Shown here: piece by piece, positions 1 through 9,996 of the stretch
How positions within the stretch are numbered: the stretch's first letter is position 1
How the letters are laid out: every line of letters starts with the position of its first letter
From: Coniochaeta sp. PMI_546
Taxonomy: Eukaryota > Ascomycota > Sordariomycetes > Coniochaetales > Coniochaetaceae
Direction of reading: 5' to 3'
DNA: 64,000 nucleotides
Assembly (NCBI GenBank): GCA_021432605.1
Contig: MU271144.1
Coordinates: 2,104,606-2,168,605 of the forward strand
Notes under the pieces: generated by a model
The model's database searches: none
What the model saw: the letters and a program-made list of their open reading frames with translations, nothing else
Told to the model about the DNA's origin: nothing
Translations under genes and position numbers: made by a program

Positions 1-704
1 TCGAGGATTCTTTGATTGCCTCAGAGCCTTACACGTGTACAACACGTTCGAGCTGGAGTCATTCACAGGGAGGTCGAACAGAGCAGACCTTGCAGCCAAA
101 ACCGCGAAAAATCAATCCAGGGAGATCTTCTGGAAGGCCAGGAGAATCTTGATACCTACACGTGTACCAAGGTACCTTTGATAGTGTGCACGGACAGGAT
201 GCAAACATCATAAAGCCCCAGTGCACCCTCCTCTTTGCAGCTTCAGTCTGCTTGTCCCTGGTGATCATGACCAAAGTATATTCACTGCATATCTAGTATC
301 TGGCTCGCCAATAAGCAATTAGGTTCGTGTGAATGCATAGCAACATCTTCAAATGTGAACATATAAGCGTAGAACAACATACCGGTGAAAATGTGATTCT
401 ATGATAGGCGTCTGCAACTATCGTCTTTGATATCCATTGTATCAGCCCACCTCTTGCACCTTCCTTCGCCAACTTCCTTGATGCACGTGGAATTTGGCCT
501 AAAATGAAGGTTGCTCTTCCATTCATACCGCACTCGTCAAGTACGAAGAGTTGTCAAGAGGTCATGCTTCTAGAAGTTGGGGTTTGGCTGAGTTTGTAGA
601 AGGGCCAGCTGTTCATGGAAACCAAACGCTGAGATGGAGACTTAATTATTTCTCCAAAAACGTGCATCAGATTCTTTCAATCTCAACAACCCACACCCGT
701 CAAA
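1..704. other. Intergenic / upstream region of translin
   Basis: No reading frame here has coding character on either strand. The last part is presumably the translin promoter and leader; the run before the start codon is A/C-rich and gives a good initiation context (CAAAATGGC). Confidence 0.5.
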
Positions 705-1586
705 ATGGCGCCAGCTATGATCGACCCTCAAATATTCGACCAGCTCAAGAACAAGCTTGATGAAGATACCAAGGTCCAGAAGTCTCTGAGCGAGATCATT
801 GATCAGCTCGAGACACAAATTGCGTATGCTCAGGGTCTGCTCTCACGAATCCACGGCACCCCGCGACCCGAGTGTATGTCTTGTCCATATATCACATTTT
901 GACCAGTTTGCTGACTGTCTTCACAGACCCTGCTCTCTTGCAGCAGGTTGAGATTCCCATCCGCAAGGAGATTGAGCAGGTCGGCGAGCTGTCCAAGCTT
1001 GCCTCCAACCACCCTTACTACAAGTATGTCTGCACGCACTTTTCACGGCATGGCATCGTGTATCTGACCCAACTTCCAGGTACAACTATAGGTGGACCCA
1101 CAAAATTCAAGATGTTATCTCGACCGTTCTCCTGACAGCCTGGATTGGAGGTATGGCTACCGAGACGTCTGCGGGCGAGCTTGGCCGTCTCTTGACGCTC
1201 GAGCAGGTTGGCGACATATTTCAAGGTCGGTCTCTCCTCCCTGCCGAGCCTTCAGCTCCGATACTGACCCCTACCCTTCAGTGCCCGTGAACCTCAAGGA
1301 CCGCGATGCCTTCCACATCACGACAGAGGAGTACCTGCTCGCCGTCACTAACCTTACTGACGAGCTAAGCCGCTTGGCCGTCAACGCAGTCACCCTAGGC
1401 GACCGTGAGCTGGCCGTCCGTATCAGCGCCTTCGTCAAGGACATCCATGCCGGCTTCCAGCTTCTGAACCTGAAGAACGACATTCTCCGCAAGCGGGTTG
1501 ATAGTGTCAAGTACCATGTGAAGAAGGTCGAGGATGTTGTGTATGATCTAACTCTACGGAACTTGATTCCTGTGAAGGAGCAGTGA
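705..1586 (+). CDS. Translin family protein
   Basis: Translin is a small helical single-strand RNA/DNA-binding protein that, with TRAX, forms the C3PO endoribonuclease involved in small-RNA and tRNA processing. Four exons join in phase: 705-873, 927-1023, 1092-1225 and 1282-1586, giving 234 aa, close to the usual 228-235. Recognisable family segments are the N-terminal helix with IIDQLETQIAYAQGLLSRIH, the conserved YYKWTHKIQDVISTVLLTAW spanning the exon 2/3 join, and the C-terminal ILRKRVDSVKYHVKKVEDVV. Donors are GTATGT, GTATGT and GTCGGT. The start is the first ATG in a strong context; an ATG four codons later is also in frame. It is the first of three same-strand genes. TRAX is less likely because the length and the YYKWTH block fit translin. 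No TRAX gene lies in the window. Confidence 0.93.
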
Positions 1587-1920
1587 GCGTAGCTAGGGTA
1601 GGAAGGAGGCTCATGATGAGATTGGTAGCTACAGGATATCCTCGTCCCCTGCTCGTGAATCTTGAGATGCAGTGTATACGGGCCCTCAAAAACAATCTAC
1701 GAAGACATCAGGTCCCCTTTCCGTTCCACTGACCATTGGCTCCCCGTTTTCATCGACCACAATCAGGGGTTGAGGTGCATAAGGAGGGTTGGGGTTAATG
1801 CAGACATCGTATTGTGGGGCCGCCCTCGCCGAGGGACGTGATCCTTAACTTTTAAAGGTCACTCGTTGTCCAGATTTTGTACCTCGTCTTCCCTCTTCAG
1901 TCTGCTCTTTTTCGCCCAAC
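1587..1920. other. Intergenic between translin and GPI11
   Basis: This holds the 3' end of translin and the GPI11 promoter. A pyrimidine-rich stretch (about 1880-1918) directly precedes the GPI11 start, a common leader/promoter feature of filamentous-fungal genes. Nothing else is seen. Confidence 0.5.
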
Positions 1921-2753
1921 ATGCCGCTCATAGATCCGGTAACGATGTCATCCTCAATATCAAAGGCCACCAAAGCTCAATCCGGCTCCTCAACCCCGAA
2001 AGATAGCTCGAATGTCTCCCAATCGCAAACGCAACTTCAACCCACCCAGACCCTTCCCACACCCGCAGCGCAGACAGCCCGCCATGCTCTCCCAGCGATA
2101 CAAGCAGCGCTATTTATCTTCCGCTTCAAGGCCCTGGTTGCGAACCCCGTTTCAACAATGTGGAGCACCCTGCCGTTCGTGGCCCTGATACAAGCGGCCT
2201 ACGCCCTCATCTGTCTACCAGTCGCAGGGTCGGCAAGGCCCAGTAGGAAACCCCGGCCCGGGGAGAAGAAGAAGGACGGTGGAGGGCCCAATGTCTTTGT
2301 CGTATGTGTCAGACTACCTGCCTCTTACTGTGAACAGCTTCAGCTTACCAAATGCGCCAGGCCGTACTCCTCTCGCTTTTACTCTCTGTCTCGATAACGC
2401 CCTTCTTCCACCTTGCTATGATCCTCTTCGGCGCACCGCTTCTCACTCACCTACAACACACTCTCCTATGTGCCGCACATCTCTCGGTCCTCACATTATT
2501 TCCGCTCTTCTACATCCACGGTGTCGATCCGGCCGCTTGGCTTGCCGTAGCCGGGTTTCGAGCTCCGTTCGACGAGCCGTTTAGCGGACTCGTAGGCGGC
2601 GTAGTCGGTGCATGGCTCGGAGCTGTGCCGATACCCCTTGACTGGGATAGAGAGTGGCAGAAGTGGCCAGTTACGATTCTCTGTGGTGCATATCTGGGGT
2701 ATCTCATCGGCAAACTCCTGGGCGGGACGTTGGTATTTGGGAAGCGGTTTTGA
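1921..2753 (+). CDS. GPI11: GPI-anchor ethanolamine-phosphate transfer subunit (PIG-F/Gpi11)
   Basis: Gpi11/PIG-F is an ER membrane protein that partners Gpi7 and Gpi13 in adding ethanolamine phosphate to GPI-anchor mannoses. Two exons, 1921-2301 and 2361-2753, join in phase 0 across a 59-nt GTATGT...CAG intron, giving 257 aa. The first about 55 residues are Ser/Thr/Gln-rich and probably cytosolic. Hydrophobic segments follow near residues 60-100 and through exon 2 (LLSLLLSVSITPFFHLAMIL, HTLLCAAHLSVLTLFPLFY, GLVGGVVGAWLGAVPIPLDW, ILCGAYLGYLIGKLLGG). The PIPLDWDREWQKWPVT block is the family hallmark. Reading on through the intron would lead to a stop before the conserved half, so splicing is needed. 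Confidence 0.9.
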
Positions 2754-3453
2754 GGTCAGCAGTGTGAGATGGATAGAGCATGAAACAGAGCCAAGCAGGC
2801 CATACTAGGGCTGGTGCGCCATCCGCCTGTTTGGGCACAGGCAAATAATCATTGCGATCGAGTCATTCTCGACTGTGTCTCGAGCTCGTTCACAAGTGCC
2901 TCGCCACCAAGAGGGATCGCTAGGCGGTACTGAGTATCATCACAGAGCAATCCGCCTTCTTGGAAACACTAGGTAGACCAGGCTTCTTCTTTGCCGTCTA
3001 CGTCAGGGGAAAGATCAGGGGAAAGAAGGAATCGAGTAATGGTGCTGCTGGCCTCTCCAACATTATGATGATTCTTGCACGGCACGAGAAAGCACCTTAC
3101 TAGATTCACTTCATCCTAACTAGATACCCCGGCCAACCGTTTGTGTCTGATCCCTAGCCTAGGTCTACCTATTCAATATATAGACGCATTCAGGGCTCAC
3201 TCGATGGTCACGTACATATAAATAAACCCCGCTATCGCCGTGTACGGACAGCTTTCGATGTCAGTGGGGCAGCGTTACCGATCTTCAAGGATCCAAAAAG
3301 TCGCTGGATCGACCACCCTGTCAAGCTATCCTGCAAGTGCTGAGTCACAAATGCATAGTGCGGACGAGTCTCCAGGGTTCGCGATGATGCTGACCAGCTC
3401 CTGAGTCTTGTGTTTATCCTACTTTTCCGTCCTCAAGCCAGAGAGAGACCCCA
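2754..3453. other. Intergenic upstream of the mitochondrial carrier
   Basis: No coding frame is seen. A TATA-like run (TACATATAAATAAA, about 3213-3226) lies about 230 bases before the next start codon and may be its core promoter. Confidence 0.4.
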
Positions 3454-4528
3454 ATGGCTTCAGACGAGGCAATCCCGGCCGCTCCGGCCTCGGCGCCAGC
3501 TGCGGCGCTGAAGAGAGACAACAAGAACTACAAGGGATTCGTCGCAGGCGTCTTCTCCGGCATAGCCAAGCTATCAGGTACGGCCCTCGGGCCCCTCCAC
3601 ATACATGATTTCACGCTCACGATTTCCCAGTCGGCCACCCCTTCGACACAATAAAAGTCCGGCTCCAGACCTCGTCGCTGTCGCGCTTCTCCGGCCCGCT
3701 ACAATGCCTCACCCAGACCGTCCGCAACGAAGGCCTGCGCGGTCTCTACAAAGGCGCAACCCCTCCTCTCGTAGGTTGGATGTTCATGGATAGCGTCATG
3801 CTCGGCTCCCTCACAGTCTACCGCCGCCTCCTCCGCGACAACCTGTTCAACCCACCCGGTCACCCCCTGCACGATCCCCGGCGTCCCCTTCCGTCCCACG
3901 GCCACGGCCTCGCGGGCATACTGGCCGGCAGTACAGTCTCCATGATCGCCGCCCCGGTGGAGCACGTCAAGGCGCGACTGCAGATCCAGTAATTTTACCA
4001 ATATTACCTAAATCTTCTTTGAATTATACTTATATTGTATATAGATACGCGGCCAACAAGGCTGATAGGCTGTACAAGGGCCCCGTCGACTGCGTGCGCA
4101 AGATCTACTCCGCGCACGGGATATCCGGCGTGTACCACGGCCTCAGCGCGACGCTGCTGTTCAGGAGCTTCTTCTTCTTCTGGTGGGGCAGCTACGACGT
4201 TTTCAGCCGCTGGATGCGCCAGAACACGGCCATGTCGGCGCCGGCCATCAACTTCTGGGCCGGCGGGCTGAGCGCCCAGGTCTTCTGGCTGACGAGCTAC
4301 CCGTCCGACGTGGTCAAGCAGCGCATCATGACGGACCCGCTCGGGGGCGCGCTGAAGGACGGGACGAGGAGATTCCCGCGGTGGAGGGATGCCGCCGTGG
4401 CTGTATATCGGGAGCAGGGGGTTAGGGGTTACTGGAGGGGTTTTCTGCCTTGCTTTTTGAGGGCGTTCCCGGCCAATGCGATGGCGTTGCTGGCTTTCGA
4501 AGGGGTTATGAGAGCGTTGCCTGAGTGA
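3454..4528 (+). CDS. Mitochondrial carrier (SLC25) family transporter
   Basis: An inner-membrane solute carrier with three about 100-residue repeats. Exons 3454-3577, 3631-3988 and 4045-4528 join in phase, giving 321 aa. All three carrier signatures are present: PFDTIKVRLQ in repeat 1, PVEHVKARLQ in repeat 2 and PSDVVKQRIM in repeat 3. Exon 2 crosses a GC-rich stretch. The repeat-1 end GATPPLVGWMFMDS and the repeat-3 start FFFFWWGSYDVFSR place it nearest the carnitine/ornithine/basic-amino-acid branch, but I cannot fix the substrate from sequence. The gene runs tail to tail with eL22 on the other strand, about 340 bases away. Confidence 0.92.
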
Positions 4529-4868
4529 GCCAGGGGATGGGAGTGCGATGCAGGGTTGTGAACTGATGTCAGTAACGCTGTCTGAGCAGGGTTGTTTGGA
4601 AAATGGCAAGCGAGAAACCCCTTGCACGGATAGAATGTAGAGTCACATGTACGATTTGGTCAGGCATATATAGATACCCATAGATCACGGCGGAGGGACA
4701 GTTCTTGGTTTCGCCGTCGACAGAACGGCGTTGGAGAGAATCTCCCCTTTTGATTTTTCCCAGGTCGCGGTGCAGTACAATGCAGTACGCACAGCCAGTC
4801 TATCCTTTTGAATGCCGTCCTCCCAGTAATGACCTGCCAGACTCCATCCAGATCCCGGTGGTGATTCC
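4529..4868. other. Convergent 3' region (carrier / eL22)
   Basis: The shared downstream space of two convergent genes. No coding signal is seen; it presumably holds both 3' UTRs and polyadenylation sites. Confidence 0.5.
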
Positions 4869-5483
4869 TTACTCGTCGTCCTCCTCGGCGTCGTCGTTGA
4901 CGACGTTGAAGAACTTGAGCTCGTACACTCCCTTAGAGGTGGAGACGACACGGAGCCAGTCACGGAGCTGCTGCTTCTTCAGGAACTTCTTGGTGCTGTA
5001 CAGTCGCTGTTAGCATCGTGTTCCTCTGGGAGTTCTTCAATCTGGGAATGCGAAGGGCTACTGACAGGTACTTGAGGTAGCGGCCGGACAGCTCGTTGTG
5101 GGCGATGATCTCGACCTTGCCGTCACCCTGCTGGGAGATCTTGATGGTCTCGCCGAGGTTGCCGACGCGGCCTTCAACCTTGATCTTCTCGTTCAGGAAC
5201 TTCTCGAAGGCCGAGACGTCGAAGATCTTGTCGCTGGCGGGCTGCGAGGCGTTGATGACGAACTGGAGACACCAAGTCAGCGACGAACATTCGGGAACGG
5301 AATTTGGATTGACTGACCTTCTTGGTCACCTTGGGGCCCTTGGCCTTGGCGCCAGACTTCTTCTATACACACACATGAACCTTAGCCTACTGTTTCACGC
5401 CATGATCGCTCAGGCAACTTGTGCTGAGGGACTGGGCCAACAGCAAAGCGGTGGTGTCATATACATACTGCGATGGGAGCCAT
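4869..5483 (-). CDS. RPL22: 60S ribosomal protein eL22
   Basis: A large-subunit ribosomal protein near the polypeptide exit tunnel. Four exons on the minus strand (5483-5469, 5362-5318, 5262-5066, 4995-4869) join in phase to 127 aa, the expected length. The first exon encodes only MAPIA and is followed by GTATGT; such tiny first exons are common in fungal ribosomal-protein genes. Family landmarks are [37 protein letters not shown], the [17 protein letters not shown] block and the acidic C-terminal tail ending in DDAEEDDE. The start is the only ATG giving this conserved N terminus. Confidence 0.97.
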
Positions 5484-5819
5484 TGCTTCGTTTGTGGGAT
5501 TGAGACGCAAAGAAGTTGATATCCTACGTCTGGCTGGTGAGCTTGAGGTCGAGAGTTGGTGGTTGTCGAGAACTGCGGTCTTGAAATATCGGCCTGTGGG
5601 TGTCGAATTGTCGCGAAATTTTAGGGTTCGGCAAAAGATTATTGCGGACAGTTCTCCGCTTTACCCCACCTGCATCGAGACCCAGAGTCTGCAATTCCTC
5701 TAGGCTTCAAGCTTGTCTTTATCATCACGAAGCCCTTTGAAAGGCTTTACTCTACGGTTTCTTTTGGACAAGATAGAGAAAAAAGATCAGTAGACTTCAT
5801 AACAAGAGCTATAAGCAGC

Positions 5820-5826
5820 AAAAAAA
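5820..5826 (-). terminator. RNA polymerase III terminator of tRNA-Asn
   Basis: Seven consecutive T residues on the minus strand start four bases beyond the tRNA discriminator base, as expected for a Pol III stop signal. Confidence 0.8.
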
Positions 5827-5829
5827 TCT

Positions 5830-5923
5830 CTCCTCCTATAAGGCTCGAACTTATGACCTCCTGATTTGCGTTCGCCCGAAGGCGCTAACAGTCAGACGCT
5901 CTAGCCAACTGAGCTAAGGGGGA
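5830..5923 (-). tRNA. tRNA-Asn (anticodon GTT) with a 20-nt intron
   Basis: The minus strand folds as a cloverleaf: 7-bp acceptor stem (5923-5917 with 5837-5831), D arm containing TAGCTCAGTTGG (A box), anticodon arm TCTGA/TCAGG with loop CTGTTAA and anticodon GTT at 5889-5887, and T arm ATAAG-TTCGAGC-CTTAT (B box). A 20-nt intron (5885-5866) sits one base 3' of the anticodon, the canonical eukaryotic position; removing it leaves 74 nt. The acceptor stem starts with T1-A72 and has one C4-A69 mismatch, so the gene could be slightly degenerate, but both promoter boxes and the terminator are intact. Confidence 0.9.
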
Positions 5924-7095
5924 GGAGATGAACATTGGTCTTGCTATTATGCTTTGTGTATTGGCGGCTCGGGGCCGTGGACTTGTTACATTAGTCTCAC
6001 CCCGCTGAGTTATACTGGAGCGAAAAGAAAGTGTTACATATATTTGAGTACACCGTCAGGTTTACAACTAACTATTTTAGGAGGAAATATCACTCGGTTA
6101 CAGGCTTCTCTGTTTGGTTACGGCTTCTCGAGAGCTTGTCTTCAGATGAAGTCTACTTTGGGTCAATGGAGAAGAACGTCTGTCAAATGTGTCAGCCGCA
6201 AGAGAAAGAGTGCAGAATTAGAAGATAACGCTAACAATAGTCCCATGCTAGGCACATAGAACCGATGGTTAGAGGTAGTGAGGGTACTGAATGTGATGCA
6301 GGTTTCTCAGCTGCATTGACCTGGTACCCAGCGTGAGGAACTTCCACCACGGACAGCGAATGGTACAAAACGCGGAGAAAGCCGATATACATACCACTAG
6401 GTGCCTAGACTTCTCAAGGAAGGCACCTGCGACGTACATACAAGATCCCAGCTGCATGCAAGTGAGAGGATGAATCACAAACAAAGTGATCGAGCGTCCT
6501 GTCGACGTTGCAGTTGCTGCGGCCGACGGGTTAGCCCGCTTGAAGCGCTATACTATATGTGAACGGACAACGCTCTTTGGTGCTTCAACCGCTTTCTACC
6601 GGACCGCCATCTCCGTGCCCGCGCTGGAAATATATGACATGGCTAGGAGCGTCTTCAGCTCACCCCTTTCCAAGTTTGAGGCGCAACCCAATGCTGGCTA
6701 TTGGACGCCAGCAATTATGGCGATACCCTCCACCGAGTTTGAAGATGGTTCCAGACCACGTCCGCGCGCAACCACAACATGGTCAGCCAGCCTTGACGGC
6801 AATTGCCCTCGAATGAACATCGTAACCAATACACCGGTGCCTCAAGAGGCGTACATGTATAGCATGCGTCTACCTTTCAGCCAGCCTACTGTCCTGATGC
6901 TATCGTGAGCTTCATATCGCCTCAGTCTGTCAACTCCTCGAACTATGCGAGACGCAGGTCTACATCTGCATCGCCTGGGATGCATGCCAATTCCTTCTTG
7001 AAGACACAGCTGAATCGTCAGCGAGCGGGTATTGTCCAGCGCACGATGTGCCACCAGGATGTGCAAATGCTTTGAACCTATATGCCCTCATCGTC

Positions 7096-7103
7096 TATAA
7101 ATA
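7096..7103 (+). promoter_or_regulatory. TATA box, cysteine protease gene
   Basis: A TATAAATA octamer about 136 bases upstream of the ATG, with a pyrimidine-rich run between it and the start. The position fits a fungal core promoter. Confidence 0.5.
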
Positions 7104-7231
7104 TGACCGTCATCTGCCTCTGGAGCCAGATCTCTCACCACTCTGCATCATTTGTCATATCCCAGGCAGCCGACTAGCCATCGCATCACCTGTTGATCCT
7201 TCTTTCTTGTGCCCTCTTCTGTCTATCCGAA

Positions 7232-8296
7232 ATGTCTACTCAGATTCGTCTCGGAAAGGGATGGGAGAAGCAGCCGGTCGACGACAGAGACTTGATTTAC
7301 TCGCCACCAGCCGGTCTCCATATCAAGTCCTCCGTTGACCTGCGCGACACCCACCATATGCAGCGCGAGCCCTATCAACAGGGTAGCCTGGGTAGCTGCA
7401 CGGCCAACGCCATCGCCTCCGCCCTCCAACACGGCAAGCTAGCTGAGGCTTGGGGCCCCCGGAACGTGCCGTACCTCCCGTCGCGCCTCTTCATATGGTA
7501 CCACGAGCACGTTCTTAACGTCACGGACAGTATCGCCCCTCCCGCAGACGAGCTCGCCGAGGTGCTGTATACCAACAAGCGTACGACTCTGACCATCACG
7601 GACCAGAACGGAAAGCAGAAGACGGTCACCCGGGACGCCATCCTCCAGGAAGTCAAGTCCAATACTGGCGCCTTCATCCGTGATGGCTTCAAGACTGTGA
7701 TCAAGTACGGTTTCTGTTCAGAGACAACCTGGCCGTACAACGAGAAAGACTTCTGGACGGTTCCGGAGAAAGCCTTGCAGGAGGCCAAGACGTTCGCCGC
7801 ACCGGAATTCACATACTGGCGCATCCCCGACTACCAGACTGACGGTGTCCACAAAGCAGACGTGATTCCGCAGATGGAAGCTGCCCTTTCGGAGGGTTAT
7901 GCCATCGTCTTCGCCTTCTCGGGCTCCAATATCAGCGCTGACCTTGGTCTTACTGAGGCCGGCGTCAGCATCGGCCTAGACGACAAGTTCGTCTACAAGG
8001 GCTGGATCAAGGACGGAGAATCGCGGGAAGATATCTGGGGTCATGCGGTGCTCTGTGTCGGCTATCACCACAAAAACCAGCAGTTCTTGATCTTGAACTC
8101 GTGGGGTCCTAAATTCGGAAACAAGGGGTACTTTTATATGCCGTATCGCTGGTTCGATGCTAAGGAGGGCATCTTTACCACCAGCCAGGGCGACAAGTGG
8201 GCGCGCACGAACGACCTTTGGGTGCTCAAGAGTCCTCGACAAGCCCCAGGAACAGCTGGATCCGATGTCACTCGTGAGACTTCACTGAACAAGTAG
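7232..8296 (+). CDS. Papain-like cysteine protease (peptidase family C1)
   Basis: An intronless 354-aa protease-like protein. The papain catalytic set is complete and in order: Gln50 (oxyanion hole) and Cys56 in YQQGSLGSCTANA, with the exact papain spacing of six; His271 in GHAVLCVGY; and Asn289 in LILNSWG. I chose ATG 7232 (A at -3). An in-frame ATG at 7193 would add MILLSCALFCLSE, too short for a convincing signal peptide. With the chosen start there is no signal peptide or clear propeptide, so it is probably intracellular or self-standing. The layout resembles stand-alone C1 peptidases of bacteria and some fungi more than cathepsins or bleomycin hydrolase. Lack of introns among intron-bearing neighbours is compatible with horizontal origin but does not prove it. 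Confidence 0.88.
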   Translation: MSTQIRLGKGWEKQPVDDRDLIYSPPAGLHIKSSVDLRDTHHMQREPYQQGSLGSCTANAIASALQHGKLAEAWGPRNVPYLPSRLFIWYHEHVLNVTDSIAPPADELAEVLYTNKRTTLTITDQNGKQKTVTRDAILQEVKSNTGAFIRDGFKTVIKYGFCSETTWPYNEKDFWTVPEKALQEAKTFAAPEFTYWRIPDYQTDGVHKADVIPQMEAALSEGYAIVFAFSGSNISADLGLTEAGVSIGLDDKFVYKGWIKDGESREDIWGHAVLCVGYHHKNQQFLILNSWGPKFGNKGYFYMPYRWFDAKEGIFTTSQGDKWARTNDLWVLKSPRQAPGTAGSDVTRETSLNK

Positions 8297-9663
8297 GCAG
8301 CGTGGCGATAAGTCAGTACACAATACGAGTATCATCTCAGTTTTGCCATTCCAGTTAGTCATAGCGGTAGTCGTGATAATAGAGCACGTGCTTCACAAAT
8401 GGGATCTCATTTATACCTTCCAAGCCACATCCCAGCCTCGTTCGGCTAGACATGATCAACGACGCCTGTGGCCGCCTACCTCTCAATTAGCTAGCTCGCG
8501 AATTATGAGGCGATTCATGGTACTTGACAATGCCGGCACAAAGTCAGAAGGAATCGCCCTGCTAAAACCAGGAGAAAGCTGCACAAACAATTGCAATAAT
8601 AGTGTAAACGACATCAATGACAAGATACACTTTACGCACACGTCAAGGCTACGACATCGATACATGTATTGCAATCTTGCCGGCAGTCACGGCATGTTAC
8701 AGCCACTTGGTCATCTGACAGAGTCCACTATCCCAGAAATCAGGTTCTTGGCAGCGGGAGCCAAGCAACCCAGCCACAGTCGCAAGCTCGCGCCACGTAC
8801 GCCACAGCGATCGGCGGGGCTAGTGAGGCGTCCTTGGAGTGCCGGACCTTGCGGCAATCGCTTGTCTGCAATGACGTAGACACATTCAACAAAACTTTTG
8901 CAGACCAATGCTAAAGACGCAAGCGTCTTGGAAAGCTACAGTGCACCTACCTACCTACCTTGTACAAGGCGTTCTCGTGGCACAGGACGCGCAATGAGGC
9001 TGGGCAGTCTCCTGCGGCTCTAAGTTACCGAGGGGAACTTTCCGTTGTCAGCGTATTCCGGGCCTTATACCTTGGTTCCCTCCGCCGCTTACCGTAGAAT
9101 TCTAAGCAAAGTAAATGCCCGAACTCCCGGCTGGACAGGAGAGACATGAAAAGGAAAGTTCGTCGAAGATTCGAGCTTTCAGCTGAGCCAGGTGGACTCC
9201 GCCTGTACCAGACTAGCAAGCAAATAATGTCCACGTGTAGAGTCCAGGTACGAACAATGGATTACGAGTGGAAGGAGGGAATACCGATCCAAAGCGGTTA
9301 GATGGGTATGACGCAGTTGCCGCTTATTCAAGTTCCAGCGCCCTTGCTTGCCTTGTGACGAGACTTCCATGAACCTGCAACCTGCAACCAAGGCCTGCAA
9401 GACCGGACAAGATCTGTCGATTCCTTGCTTTGAATGGTCGCTCGGCTGCCAATCCACTAACACGTGTAAGCTGTATTTAAATTCTTCTGCCGCCCGCTTC
9501 CCATCATACCACTTCTCTCTCACATCTGACAAACTTCCAATTGCTCACCCACTATAGCTTCGCTCGACTCTGACCAGACAGCCTTCTCTTCATCCAAATC
9601 AATAACAGTCTCCGCGGCTTTGCACACTCAGTCTACACACGGTAGAACCCAAACTCAGTTACA
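8297..9663. other. Intergenic upstream of PMP3
   Basis: No gene is supported. It contains a short CCTA microsatellite (8946-8960). An AT-rich TGTATTTAAATTC run near 9471 and a long pyrimidine-rich leader (about 9480-9600) precede PMP3. Confidence 0.4.
8946..8960. repeat. CCTA microsatellite
   Basis: Three and three-quarter copies of CCTA in tandem. Confidence 0.7.
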
Positions 9664-9996
9664 ATGGCTTTCACCGCAAGGTAGGAATCATTCTATAGCC
9701 ATCGGTTTCCGCGGGTTTGCTCTCGGAACTTTCGGTGCTCTTGATGGCGCAAGTGCTGACTCAGGTTTTCAATTACAGCGACATCTGCAAGATCATCCTT
9801 GCCATCATCCTCCCGCCTCTAGGAGTTTTCCTTGAGCGTGGCTGCGGCGCCGACCTCCTCATTAACATTCTGCTCACGATCCTTGGGTAAGTACCCAGCA
9901 AACATAACACCGCCTCAGCGGAACGGAAGCTTACACTCAAACAATAGATACATCCCCGGCATCATCCATGCCCTTTACATCATTCTGAAGTATTAG
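9664..9996 (+). CDS. PMP3: Plasma-membrane proteolipid 3 (Pmp3/RCI2 family)
   Basis: A 57-aa two-helix membrane peptide of the stress-responsive PMP3/RCI2 family, which influences membrane potential and cation tolerance. Exons 9664-9680, 9779-9886 and 9948-9996 join in phase. The product starts MAFTASDICKIILAIILPPL and ends YIPGIIHALYIILKY; both hydrophobic helices and the family LPPLGVFLERG turn are present. The gene is easily missed because no exon exceeds 108 nt. A coding-like frame directly downstream (10120-10464) might belong to an alternative longer product (see that entry). Confidence 0.96.

Larger units (their letters stand above)
5484..7231. other. Gene-poor stretch around the tRNA
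   Basis: Apart from the tRNA-Asn gene I see no supportable gene. An open frame at 6486-6908 (+) starts without ATG and has no recognisable domain. The first part carries the eL22 promoter and the last part that of the cysteine protease. Confidence 0.4.

Noticed and set aside
6486-6908. 140-codon frame on +
   Set aside because: No ATG start, no domain, no supporting splice pattern.
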